Shown here: positions 1-7,565 of the stretch, piece after piece
Position numbering within the stretch: position 1 is the first letter of the stretch
Layout of the letters: the number at the start of each line of letters is the position of its first letter
Assembly (NCBI GenBank): GCA_021737645.1
Contig: JAIPDO010000024.1
Coordinates: forward strand, 1-53,864
DNA length: 53,864 nucleotides
Direction: 5' to 3'
Source: Desulfarculaceae bacterium
GTDB lineage: Bacteria; Desulfobacterota; Desulfarculia; Desulfarculales; Desulfarculaceae
Notes under the pieces: generated by a model
What the model saw: only the letters and a program-made list of their open reading frames with translations
The model's database searches: none
What the model was told of the DNA's origin: nothing
Made by a program: the position numbers and the translations under genes

Positions 1-2
1 GC

Positions 3-1265
3 CCGGCCAACCTGGACCCCGCCCCGGAAATGGTCATCGTGGGCAACGTGATCCAGGCCGACAACCCCGAGGTGGCCCGCCTGGCCCAGATGGGCCTGCC
101 CTACCTCTCCTTGCCCCAGGCCCTGGCCCAGTGGTTCATCCGCGACCGGGTGTCCCTGGTGGCCGCCGGCACCCACGGCAAGACCACCACCACCGCTTTG
201 TTGGCCAGCGCCCTTTTGCGAGGCGGCCTGGACCCCGGCTTCATGGTGGGGGGGATCATGAACGAAGGCGGGCAAAACTTCCACGACGGACAAGGCCCCC
301 ACTTCGCGGTGGAGGGCGACGAGTACGACACCGCCTTTTTCGACAAGCGGCCCAAATTCGTGCACTACCGCCCCAGGGTGGCCATCCTCTCCAGCCTGGA
401 GTTCGACCACGCGGACATCTACGCCGACCTGGACGCGGTGCGCGCCGCATTCGACATGCTGGTGGAGCGCATCCCGCCCGAGGGCACTCTGGTGGCCTGG
501 GGTGAAAGCAGCGAGGTAATGGGCCGGGCGGCCCAGGCGGTGTGCCGGGTGCACACCTACGGCAGGGGGCCGGGCTGGGACTGGAGCCTGGTGGGAGCCG
601 ATCCCGCTCCCGGCGGTGGCGCGGCCCTTCGGCTCAAGGACCCCAACGGCTGGGAGTTGAACTTCACCTCCCCCCTGGCCGGGGAGCACAACGCCCTCAA
701 CGCGGTGGCCGCGGTGGCCGCCCTGAGCGCCGCCGGGCTGGAGCCCGCCCAGGCGGCGGGGCTCATGGCCGGGTTCGGCGGAGTCAAGCGCCGCCAGCAG
801 GTGCGCGGCACGGCGGGTGGCGTGGTGGTGGTGGATGACTTCGCCCATCACCCCACCGCGGTGCGTGAGACCACCAAGGCGGTGGCCCGCTTCGGCCTGC
901 CCGGCTGGCAGCCGGGCCAGGGGCGCTTGGTGGCGGTTTTCGAGCCGCGCACCAACACCAGCAAGACCAAACGCTTTCAGCAAGAGTACGCCCAAGCGTT
1001 CGATGCGGCGGATATGGTGCTTTTACGCGAACCGCCAGGCGTGGAAGACTTGGCCCCTGAGGAGCGCTTCTCCAGCATCAGCCTGGCTCAGGACCTGGCC
1101 GGACGAGGTGTTCAAGCCGGCGCATTCCCCGACAGCGACGCCTTGCTGGCCGCGCTGCTGGATGCCCTGGCTCCGGGGGACCTGTGCCTGGTGATGTCCA
1201 ACGGCGGCTTCGACAACCTGCACCAGCGCCTGCTGGGCGCCTTGGAGCAGCGGGAACGAGCCTAA
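3..1265 (+). CDS. mpl: UDP-N-acetylmuramate:L-Ala-gamma-D-Glu-meso-DAP ligase (5' partial)
   Basis: Cytosolic Mur-ligase family enzyme that attaches recycled tripeptide directly to UDP-MurNAc in peptidoglycan recycling. The reading frame is already open at base 3 (PANLDPAPE precedes the first ATG at base 30), so the true start and about 50-60 residues of the Rossmann-like N-terminus lie outside the window. Counting from that ATG, the ATP P-loop GTHGKTTTT begins at residue 47. Next come the central-domain segments EGDEYDTAFFDKRPK and SSLEFDHADIY, then VVDDFAHHPTAV and FEPRTNTSKT, which are typical of Mpl rather than MurC. The visible 420 residues plus the missing part fit the usual length of about 455. 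The amgK/murU and nagZ neighbours support recycling. A repeat-containing spacer follows, and nagZ is convergent. Confidence 0.93.
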   Translation, partial: PANLDPAPEMVIVGNVIQADNPEVARLAQMGLPYLSLPQALAQWFIRDRVSLVAAGTHGKTTTTALLASALLRGGLDPGFMVGGIMNEGGQNFHDGQGPHFAVEGDEYDTAFFDKRPKFVHYRPRVAILSSLEFDHADIYADLDAVRAAFDMLVERIPPEGTLVAWGESSEVMGRAAQAVCRVHTYGRGPGWDWSLVGADPAPGGGAALRLKDPNGWELNFTSPLAGEHNALNAVAAVAALSAAGLEPAQAAGLMAGFGGVKRRQQVRGTAGGVVVVDDFAHHPTAVRETTKAVARFGLPGWQPGQGRLVAVFEPRTNTSKTKRFQQEYAQAFDAADMVLLREPPGVEDLAPEERFSSISLAQDLAGRGVQAGAFPDSDALLAALLDALAPGDLCLVMSNGGFDNLHQRLLGALEQRERA

Positions 1266-1325
1266 ATTCAATTACCGTTTCGCGAAGCGATCCTGGCGCC
1301 CCACTTCCATGTACAACCAATAGTT

Positions 1326-1526
1326 GTCATTGCGAACAGCGGCGAAGGCAAAGGCCGGTAAGGCATAGGCGGCTTTCCCGCCGCTGTGTGGCAATCTTCC
1401 GTTTCCCTCGTCATGCCTGGGTTGGCCAGACACTGCCCAACTGCCGTTCACGCCCCGGCCCATCCCGTCTGGGGGAAGGCGAAGATCGCCACGTCGCATC
1501 TCTTCCGAGATGCTCCTCGCGATGAC
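1326..1526. repeat. MITE-like dispersed repeat, copy A
   Basis: This fills most of the 294-base spacer between mpl and nagZ (1266-1559), where I see no gene. It is bounded by imperfect terminal inverted repeats, GTCATTGCGA at 1326-1335 and TCGCGATGAC at 1517-1526 (one mismatch as reverse complements). Inside are a GGCGG/CCGCC hairpin near 1372-1386, arms ATCTTCCGTTTCCC and GGGAAGGCGAAGAT, and a perfect stem GCATCTC/GAGATGC (1496-1502 with 1507-1513). Bases 1391-1533 align by eye with 31896-32039 at roughly three quarters identity. No transposase is present. From memory, the CATTGCGA ends resemble intergenic repeats common in Deltaproteobacteria; I have not checked this. Confidence 0.75.
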
Positions 1527-1559
1527 GGCTATTTCCGGATTTGCGGAGCTAGACGGAAT

Positions 1560-2612
1560 CTACCCCCGCTCGTTCAAGGCCAGCTCGGCGTGCAGCATGC
1601 TCAGATCCGGTGGCAGAAACTCCAGGGCTTGCTTGCCCTGCACGATGCGCCGGGCCCGCTGTGCCACCAGAGACGGGTCCACCTCCCCGGCCATCACCAA
1701 GTCGGTCAGGCGCTCCAGGGCGGCCAGGGCCAGCTCCGGGCGATGACACATCAAAAGCACGTCGCTGCCCGCCAGATAGGCCTCCACCGCCGCGTCTTCG
1801 GGAGCCATCTGGCCCACCACCGCGCCCATCTCCAAATCGTCGCTGATCACCAAACCCTCATAGCCCAGCTCGCCGCGCAGCAATTCCTGAATCACCTTGG
1901 GCGAGAGCGAGGCCGGGCGCTCCGGGTCCAGGGCGGGGTACACCGCATGGCAGATCATCACCCCAGCCACACCGGCCTTGGCCACCGCCCGAAAGGGAGG
2001 CAGCTCCACCGCCTCCAACTCCTCGCGGGAAAGCCCCACCGTGGGGCGCTCCTTGTGGGTGTCGGCGGTGGTGCGCCCCAGGCCGGGGAAGTGCTTGGCG
2101 CAGGCCAGGCAGCCCGCTTCCTGCATGCCCCGGATAAAAGCAGCGCCCAGGCGCCCCACCCGCTCCGGGTCGCGGCCCAGGCTGCGCCGGGCCATTATGC
2201 CCCCGTCCGTGGCGTGCACGTCCATGACCGGGGCTAGGTCCCAGTTGAACCCGGCGGCCAGGGCCTCGCGGCCCAGCTTGGCCCCGTGGGCGTACAGGGC
2301 ATCCTCGTCGGCATCGCCAAAATCGGCCAGGTCCGGCCCGTCGGTGAAGGGAGCCTTGAGGCGGGCCACGCTGCCCCCCTCCTGGTCCACCATCACCCAC
2401 AGAGGCGGGCGCTCGGCCTGGGCCGCCGCCCGGCGCAGGTCGTAGTTGAGCTGCCACACCTGGGCCGGGGACTCCACATTGCGGGCGAAAAGGATCACCC
2501 CGCCCAGGCCCTCATTGGCCACCAGGGACAAATCATCCTCCCCAGCCTCCAGGCCGGGCAAACCCACCACAAAGGACTGGGCCAGGCTGTTTTTCACCGC
2601 GCGGCGGTTCAT
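1560..2612 (-). CDS. nagZ: beta-N-acetylglucosaminidase NagZ (GH3)
   Basis: Cytosolic glycoside hydrolase family 3 enzyme that removes N-acetylglucosamine from GlcNAc-anhydroMurNAc peptides during wall recycling. The 350 residues match the single-domain bacterial NagZ length. Visible motifs are VDQEGGSVARL (about 75-85), KHFPGLGRTTADTH (173-186), which holds the Asp184/His186 acid-base dyad, and LVISDDLEMGA (254-264) with the predicted nucleophile Asp258. There is no signal peptide, as expected for the cytosolic recycling enzyme. The ATG overlaps the TGA of the upstream lipoprotein gene (ATGA), so the two are probably translationally coupled. Confidence 0.95.
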   Translation of the reverse strand: MNRRAVKNSLAQSFVVGLPGLEAGEDDLSLVANEGLGGVILFARNVESPAQVWQLNYDLRRAAAQAERPPLWVMVDQEGGSVARLKAPFTDGPDLADFGDADEDALYAHGAKLGREALAAGFNWDLAPVMDVHATDGGIMARRSLGRDPERVGRLGAAFIRGMQEAGCLACAKHFPGLGRTTADTHKERPTVGLSREELEAVELPPFRAVAKAGVAGVMICHAVYPALDPERPASLSPKVIQELLRGELGYEGLVISDDLEMGAVVGQMAPEDAAVEAYLAGSDVLLMCHRPELALAALERLTDLVMAGEVDPSLVAQRARRIVQGKQALEFLPPDLSMLHAELALNERG

Positions 2613-3451
2613 GGCTTGGCCTCCTCTCCGCCCGGCTTGGCCCCCTCCGGCTTTTCCCCCTCCTTGGGCTCCTTGGCCGGGGCTCCACCCTCCGTGCTCC
2701 AGGCACTGGCCAGACTGGGAATCACATCTCCCGCCTCGTTGCGCACGTTGCCCTTGAACTCGGCCCTAAACACCAGGTTGTGGCGCACGTTGGCCGTGGC
2801 CAGCAGAGCCAGGGGGATGCGCCAGATCACCTTGCCCTCCTCGGCCCTCACCTGGGGGGTCACCAGGCGTCCAGCGATGTTTAGCTTCCACACGTCTAGA
2901 ATCTTGCCCGGCACCTGCCAGCTCACGGTGAGAAAACGCCCGGCCAGGCTGGCGGTCAAAAGCTCGTTGGCCCGGGCGGTGGCCGGGTCGATGGGCTGGG
3001 CCAGGCGGCCGGCATCGGCTTTCAGATGATCCAGATCGGTGCCCAGGGCCTGGTCCCGGTCCGGGCGGTCGCCCTCCAGGCCGCGCAGCCAGCCGGTGAG
3101 GCGGTAGGTGTCGTCCCGAAAGCCCAAGAGGCCCTTGTCGATGCGCTCCAGGGAGAACCGCATGCGCGTGGCCTCCACCTTGCTCAGGGAGGTGAACTCC
3201 ACGCTCTGCTTAAACTCCACCAGCCCGCCCTGCTCCAGGCGCTGCGGGGGGGCCTCGGGCTTGATGATCTCCTTGAACTCGGCGCTCTGGTATTGCCCGG
3301 ACAATGAGGCGGGTAACTCCAAAAAGGCGCTCAAGTTGCCCGAGCCGTCCGGTTTGAGTAAAAGCTTCAGCCCGCAGTCGAAGCAGCCGGGCAAAAGCAG
3401 GCACAGGCCCAGCAGGGCGGCCGTGATAATGTGCTTGGAGTTCAGTCGCAA
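2609..3451 (-). CDS. putative lipoprotein, LppM-like, coupled to nagZ
   Basis: Predicted exported lipoprotein of about 280 residues, function unknown. I chose a TTG start at 3451 because a GGAGG lies 7 bases upstream of it and the protein then begins directly with a lipoprotein signal (basic start, hydrophobic stretch, lipobox LLLPGC with Cys23). The frame is open further upstream to an ATG at 3508, but that would add 19 unlikely residues before the signal. The mature N-terminus (GLKLLLKPDGSGNLSAFLEL) resembles the beta-rich start of LppM-type lipoproteins. The C-terminus is a low-complexity Glu/Lys/Pro/Gly tail. The stop overlaps the nagZ start, and murU-amgK diverge across a 123-base spacer. 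Confidence 0.75.
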   Translation of the reverse strand: MRLNSKHIITAALLGLCLLLPGCFDCGLKLLLKPDGSGNLSAFLELPASLSGQYQSAEFKEIIKPEAPPQRLEQGGLVEFKQSVEFTSLSKVEATRMRFSLERIDKGLLGFRDDTYRLTGWLRGLEGDRPDRDQALGTDLDHLKADAGRLAQPIDPATARANELLTASLAGRFLTVSWQVPGKILDVWKLNIAGRLVTPQVRAEEGKVIWRIPLALLATANVRHNLVFRAEFKGNVRNEAGDVIPSLASAWSTEGGAPAKEPKEGEKPEGAKPGGEEAKP

Positions 3452-3516
3452 GGCATTGCCTCCGAAAGGTGTATCTTGAGACTTACCCGGACGCCCCCCA
3501 CGGGTCAAGGCCTGGT

Positions 3517-3545
3517 TTGAGCCGGGGGGGCCGCTGTGCTAATCT
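3517..3545 (+). promoter_or_regulatory. possible sigma-70 promoter for murU-amgK
   Basis: TTGAGC (3517-3522), a 17-base spacer and TAATCT (3540-3545) lie in the divergent spacer between the nagZ operon and murU. The match is only fair. The predicted start would leave a leader of about 20 bases before the murU ribosome site GGAG. Confidence 0.28.
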
Positions 3546-3574
3546 TCAGCCATTAACAACCCTTGGAGTAGGCC

Positions 3575-4519
3575 ATGCGGGCCATGATCCTCGCGGCCGG
3601 ATACGGCACCAGGCTGCGCCCCCTTACGGACAAACGCCCTAAATGCCTCATGCCGGTGATGAACCGCCCCCTGTTGGGCCTGTGGATGGGCCGTTTGCAA
3701 TCATGGGGAGTGGAGCGGGTGGTGGTGAACACCCACCACCTGGCCGATATGGTGCAAGCGTACTTCCGGGAGCAGCCGCCGAGCGAGATGGAGGTGGCCG
3801 TCAGCCACGAGCCCACCATCTTGGGCACCGGCGGCGGGCCACTGGCCGCGCGGGAGCTTTTGGGCGACAAACCCTTTTTGCTGGTCAACGCCGATGTGCT
3901 GGCCACGGCCCAGATCCCGGCCCTGTTGCGGCATTTGGAGGCCGAGGACGCGGTGGCAATGCTGGGGCTGGTGGACGAGCCCCGCTTTAACACCGTGGCC
4001 CTGGACGAGGCAGGCCGGGTGCTGGGCTTCAAGAACCAGGAAGGCCTCAGCGCCCCCCGCTGGCTCACCTACAGCGGCCTGGCCGCCCTGAGCCCGCGCT
4101 TGTTTGACTATTTGCCGCTTGCGGGCTATTCCACCCTGGTGGACGGCCTCAAGGCGGCCATCGCCGCCGGGGAGACGGTCTTGGGCCAGCCTTTGGAAGG
4201 CTTTTGGGACGATCTGGGCACCCCGGAGCGGCTGATAATGCTGCACCGCCGCCTGGCCCAGAACCCGCCCGAGGGGCTCATGGGCCTGTCCCCGGAAGGG
4301 CCGGTGCTGTTGGGGCCGGGGGCGCGCCTGGAAAACGGAGCCCAGGTCAAGGGTTTCGCGGTGTTGGGCCAAGGCGCGGTGGCCGGGGCTGGGTCTTTTC
4401 TGAATGACGTCGTGCTGTTGCCTGGAGCCAGGGTGGCCGCCGGGGCGGTGGTGGAGCAGGCGGTGCTGGGTGACGGATATATCGCCTCCGGGCGCATCAA
4501 GGGCGGAGCATATGCCTGA
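3575..4519 (+). CDS. murU: MurU-like MurNAc-1-phosphate uridylyltransferase with C-terminal beta-helix
   Basis: Sugar nucleotidyltransferase predicted to convert MurNAc-1-phosphate plus UTP to UDP-MurNAc in the cytosol. The N-terminal pyrophosphorylase signature is complete (LAAGYGTRLRPLTDKRPKC, residues 6-24), followed by NTHHLADM, the GTGGG loop and LVNADVL. The substrate/metal-side segment EGFWDDLGTPE is near 209-219. Canonical MurU is about 220-230 residues; this one has 314. Its tail (about 235-314) shows the short hydrophobic periodicity of a left-handed beta-helix. The start has GGAG upstream. It overlaps amgK by 8 bases, and that pairing is the main reason for choosing MurU over another sugar-phosphate nucleotidyltransferase. 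Confidence 0.8.
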   Translation: MRAMILAAGYGTRLRPLTDKRPKCLMPVMNRPLLGLWMGRLQSWGVERVVVNTHHLADMVQAYFREQPPSEMEVAVSHEPTILGTGGGPLAARELLGDKPFLLVNADVLATAQIPALLRHLEAEDAVAMLGLVDEPRFNTVALDEAGRVLGFKNQEGLSAPRWLTYSGLAALSPRLFDYLPLAGYSTLVDGLKAAIAAGETVLGQPLEGFWDDLGTPERLIMLHRRLAQNPPEGLMGLSPEGPVLLGPGARLENGAQVKGFAVLGQGAVAGAGSFLNDVVLLPGARVAAGAVVEQAVLGDGYIASGRIKGGAYA

Positions 4520-5573
4520 GCTGGATTTGGCGAGCGAACTGGCGGCCTGGGCCAGGGAGGCGTGGCCCGGCGAGCGGCCCGGGGAAGTCAAGGTGGAGCC
4601 CCTGGCCGCCGACGGTAGCCTGCGCATTTTCCTGCGCCTGAGGGCCGGGATGCGCTCCCTGGTGGCCATGGCCAACCCGGTGAACCCGCCGGAAAACCTC
4701 TCCTGGGAATACTTGGCCGTCCATCTGGGCCGCCTGGGCCTGCCCGTGGCCCGGGTGCTGGCCGCGGATCAAAAAACGGGGCGCTTCCTCATGGAAGACC
4801 TGGGCGACGGCTCGCTCATGGAGGCGGTGGCCGCGGCGGGGGGGAATCAGGAGGCGGTGGCCGAGTTTTACCGACCGGTGCTGGCCATGCTGGCCCGCTT
4901 GCAATACCAGGGAGCCCAGGGCCTGGACACCTCGTTGTGCTACGACGGCCCGGAGCTGACCCCGGAGGTGCTGCGCCGGCAGGAGGCGGGCTACTTCCTC
5001 CGGGAGTTGATCTTGGGCGCGGCCCGCTGGCAACCCGAGGAGCTGCCCCCGGAGTTGGAAGACGAGCTGGAGGTGTTTTGCAACCTGGCCGGTCAGGCCC
5101 GGCCACGGGGGCTGGTGCACCGCGACTTCCAGAGCCGCAACGTGGTTTATACTAAGGGTCGATACGGGTTAGTGGATTTTCAGGGGGCGCGCCTGGGCCC
5201 GGCACAGTATGATTTGGCCTCCCTGTTGCACGATCCCTACGTTCAGCTACCCTGGAGCATCCGGGAGCGGCTCTTGGCTGAATACCTCGAGCTTTTGGCC
5301 GCCCAGGGGCCATTGAACCAAGAAGAGTTCCGGGCCGGTTGGGCCCCGGTTAGCGCCAGCCGCCTTATGCAGGCCTTGGGGGCCTTCGCCTTTCTCACCC
5401 GCAAGCGAAACCGCCCCCACTTCGCGGCCTCGGTGGCCCCGGCCCTAACAAGCCTGGCCAGGGTCATGGACGATCCCACCATGGCCGATTTCGTTGGCTT
5501 GCGCCAGGTGGTGAACCAGACTCCGGCCCGTTTGGGGCCCCACAGTTTCGACTTTTTAGGAGAATTGCAATAA
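4512..5573 (+). CDS. amgK: AmgK-like MurNAc/GlcNAc anomeric kinase
   Basis: Aminoglycoside-phosphotransferase-fold kinase predicted to phosphorylate MurNAc (and GlcNAc) at the anomeric position, supplying MurU. The ATG at 4512 is preferred over the longer open frame because GGCGGAG precedes it and it overlaps the murU stop. This gives 353 residues, close to known AmgK. The catalytic loop VHRDFQSRN has His203 and Asp205. The metal-binding motif LVDFQGARLGP has Asp222, followed by YDLASLLHDPY, a typical AmgK-type ending of this block. The gene ends in TAATG with the der start, so der is probably cotranscribed. Confidence 0.87.
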   Translation: MPELDLASELAAWAREAWPGERPGEVKVEPLAADGSLRIFLRLRAGMRSLVAMANPVNPPENLSWEYLAVHLGRLGLPVARVLAADQKTGRFLMEDLGDGSLMEAVAAAGGNQEAVAEFYRPVLAMLARLQYQGAQGLDTSLCYDGPELTPEVLRRQEAGYFLRELILGAARWQPEELPPELEDELEVFCNLAGQARPRGLVHRDFQSRNVVYTKGRYGLVDFQGARLGPAQYDLASLLHDPYVQLPWSIRERLLAEYLELLAAQGPLNQEEFRAGWAPVSASRLMQALGAFAFLTRKRNRPHFAASVAPALTSLARVMDDPTMADFVGLRQVVNQTPARLGPHSFDFLGELQ

Positions 5574-6919
5574 TGACGCCCATAGTGGCCATAGTGGGTC
5601 GGCCCAACGTGGGCAAATCCACCCTGTTCAACCGCCTCACCCGCACCCGCCAGGCCCTGGTGGACGATCTGCCGGGGGTGACCCGGGACCGCCTTTACGG
5701 CCGGGCCAAGATAGAGGGGCGCGCGGTGACTCTGGTGGACACCGGTGGCTTTGATCCCCCGGCCGACCAGGCCTTTGCCGCCGAGGTGCACGCCCAGATC
5801 GAGCTGGCCCTGCAAGAGGCCGATGTGATCTTGTGCCTGGCCGACGGCCGGGCCGGGCTGACCCCCCAGGACCAGGAGGTGGCCCGCTACCTGAGGCGCA
5901 CCGCATCCAAACCGGTGGTGTGGGCGGTGAACAAGGTGGACGGCCCCAACCTGGAAGACGCAGCCGCCGAGTTTTATTCCCTGGGGGTGGACCACCTGTT
6001 CTTCATCAGCGCGGCCCACGCCCGCGGGGTGCCGGAGCTGTTGGAAACCATTGCCGAACTTCTGCCCCCCGAAGACGAGGACGAGGCACTGGCGGACCAG
6101 AACGAGGTGCGTCTGGCCCTGGTGGGGCGGCCCAACGTGGGCAAGTCCAGCCTGATCAACCGGCTCACCGGCCAGGAGCGGGTGGTGGTCTCCAATGTGC
6201 CGGGCACCACCCGCGACGCGGTGGACACCCCCCTGGAAGTGGGCGGCAAGCGCTATCTGCTCATCGACACCGCGGGCATCCGCCGCCAGGGCCGGGTGAA
6301 CCGGGGCCTGGAAAAGGCCGGGGTGTTCCGCTCCCTCAGGGCGGTGGAGCGCTCCCACGTGGGCGCGGTGCTGGTCGACGCCGAAGAAGGCATAACCGAC
6401 CAGGACCTGCGCCTGGCCGGGCATGTGTTGGACAGTCACCGGGCCCTGATCGTGGTGGTTAACAAATGGGATTTGGTGGCGGGGGACGAATACAAGAAGG
6501 GCATCCTGGTCAGGGAGATGGAAGAGGCCATGCGCTTCGCGCCCTGGGCCCCGATGCTTTACATGAGCGTCAAGACCGGCCAGGGGGTGAACAAGCTGCT
6601 GCCCACGGTGGACAAGCTTTTCGCCGAGTACAACCAACGCATCAACACCGGCCGGCTCAACCAGGCCCTGGCCGAGATCGCCGAGCACCATCCCCCGCCC
6701 ATGACCAAGGGCAAGCGGCTCAAAATTTACTACGGCTCCCAGGTGGCCAGCCGCCCCCCCACGGTGGTGCTCATGGTCAACGACCCCAAACGGGTGCATT
6801 TTTCCTACCGCCGCTACCTGGTCAACGAGCTGCGCCGGGCATTGGGCCTGACCATAGCCCCTCTCCGCCTTATTTTCCGGGGCAAGCAAGATGGCAAGGG
6901 AGGCAAGCGGCGGCCTTGA
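5573..6919 (+). CDS. der: ribosome-biogenesis GTPase Der (EngA)
   Basis: Essential tandem GTPase that acts in 50S ribosomal subunit maturation. Two complete Ras-like G domains are visible: GRPNVGKS at 9-16 with DTGGFD and NKVD, and GRPNVGKS at 185-192 with DTAGIRR and NKWD. A C-terminal KH-like domain follows (about 350-440, including PPTVVLMVNDP and the FRGK ending), then a short basic tail. The length of 448 is normal. The ATG overlaps the amgK stop in TAATG. A large open frame on the opposite strand here is a GC-bias shadow. Confidence 0.98.
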   Translation: MTPIVAIVGRPNVGKSTLFNRLTRTRQALVDDLPGVTRDRLYGRAKIEGRAVTLVDTGGFDPPADQAFAAEVHAQIELALQEADVILCLADGRAGLTPQDQEVARYLRRTASKPVVWAVNKVDGPNLEDAAAEFYSLGVDHLFFISAAHARGVPELLETIAELLPPEDEDEALADQNEVRLALVGRPNVGKSSLINRLTGQERVVVSNVPGTTRDAVDTPLEVGGKRYLLIDTAGIRRQGRVNRGLEKAGVFRSLRAVERSHVGAVLVDAEEGITDQDLRLAGHVLDSHRALIVVVNKWDLVAGDEYKKGILVREMEEAMRFAPWAPMLYMSVKTGQGVNKLLPTVDKLFAEYNQRINTGRLNQALAEIAEHHPPPMTKGKRLKIYYGSQVASRPPTVVLMVNDPKRVHFSYRRYLVNELRRALGLTIAPLRLIFRGKQDGKGGKRRP

Positions 6920-6986
6920 CAACCGGGAACGCCCCCGATAATTTAACCTTTTCGCAGCCTGTTAAGTCTTTTGGAGCGCTGGAAAA

Positions 6987-7565
6987 ATGCGAGACGTAGC
7001 CGAGGCCGGTCTAAAGCAGGCCATAGAAGTGCATCAGGAGTTTCTCAGCTCCGGCCTGGATCAGGCCGTGGCCGCCGCCCAGCTGGTTTCGCGCTGCCTG
7101 GCCGGGGGCGGTAAGCTCATGGCCATGGGCAACGGAGGCTCGGCCGCCGACGCCCAGCACCTGGCCGCCGAGTTGGTCAACCGCTTCATGATGGAGCGCC
7201 CCGGCCTGCCCGGCCTGGCGCTCACCACCGACAGCAGCGTGCTTACCTCCGTGGCCAATGATTATGATTTCAAGGAGATTTTCTCCAAGCAGATAAAGGC
7301 GCTGGCCGGCGAGGGTGACGTGGTGCTTGGCATCTCCACCTCCGGGCGCAGCCCCAACGTCTTGGCCGGGCTGGTGGCGGCCCGCCAGCGGGGCCTGGCC
7401 ACGGTGGGCCTCACCGGGCGCCACGGCGAATCCATGGAGCCCCTGTGCGACGTGCTGATTCAGGTGCCCAGCGACGAGACCCCGCGCATCCAGGAAATTC
7501 ACGCTTTTTGCGTCCACCTGATCTGCGAATTGGTGGATCTCACCCTTTTCGGGCGTAGCCAATGA
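6987..7565 (+). CDS. gmhA: sedoheptulose-7-phosphate isomerase
   Basis: Cytosolic SIS-domain isomerase that makes D-glycero-D-manno-heptose-7-phosphate, the first step of ADP-heptose synthesis for the LPS inner core. At 192 residues it has the normal GmhA length. Motifs include MGNGGSAADAQHLAAEL (from about residue 47), LTTDSSVLTSVANDY, GISTSGRSPNV and the C-terminal helix QEIHAFCVHLICELVD, with the metal/substrate Glu and His residues expected for GmhA rather than other SIS proteins. The start lies 67 bases after der, with GGAG upstream. Its TGA overlaps the next ATG, which suggests coupling to the downstream uncharacterised gene. Confidence 0.94.
   Translation: MRDVAEAGLKQAIEVHQEFLSSGLDQAVAAAQLVSRCLAGGGKLMAMGNGGSAADAQHLAAELVNRFMMERPGLPGLALTTDSSVLTSVANDYDFKEIFSKQIKALAGEGDVVLGISTSGRSPNVLAGLVAARQRGLATVGLTGRHGESMEPLCDVLIQVPSDETPRIQEIHAFCVHLICELVDLTLFGRSQ

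Noticed and set aside
1326-1526. Possible CRISPR array or insertion sequence in the repeat-rich spacers
   Set aside because: No regularly spaced direct repeats, no spacers, no cas genes and no transposase frame; the structures are dispersed palindromes.
1386-2237. 283-codon plus-strand open frame across the repeat and nagZ
   Set aside because: Begins in an intergenic repeat and continues antisense to nagZ, with Gln/His-rich shadow composition.
5243-6922. 559-codon open frame on the minus strand opposite amgK and der
   Set aside because: It lies wholly antisense to two well-supported genes, is His/Gly/Ala/Val-rich as expected of GC-rich shadow frames, and shows no domain.
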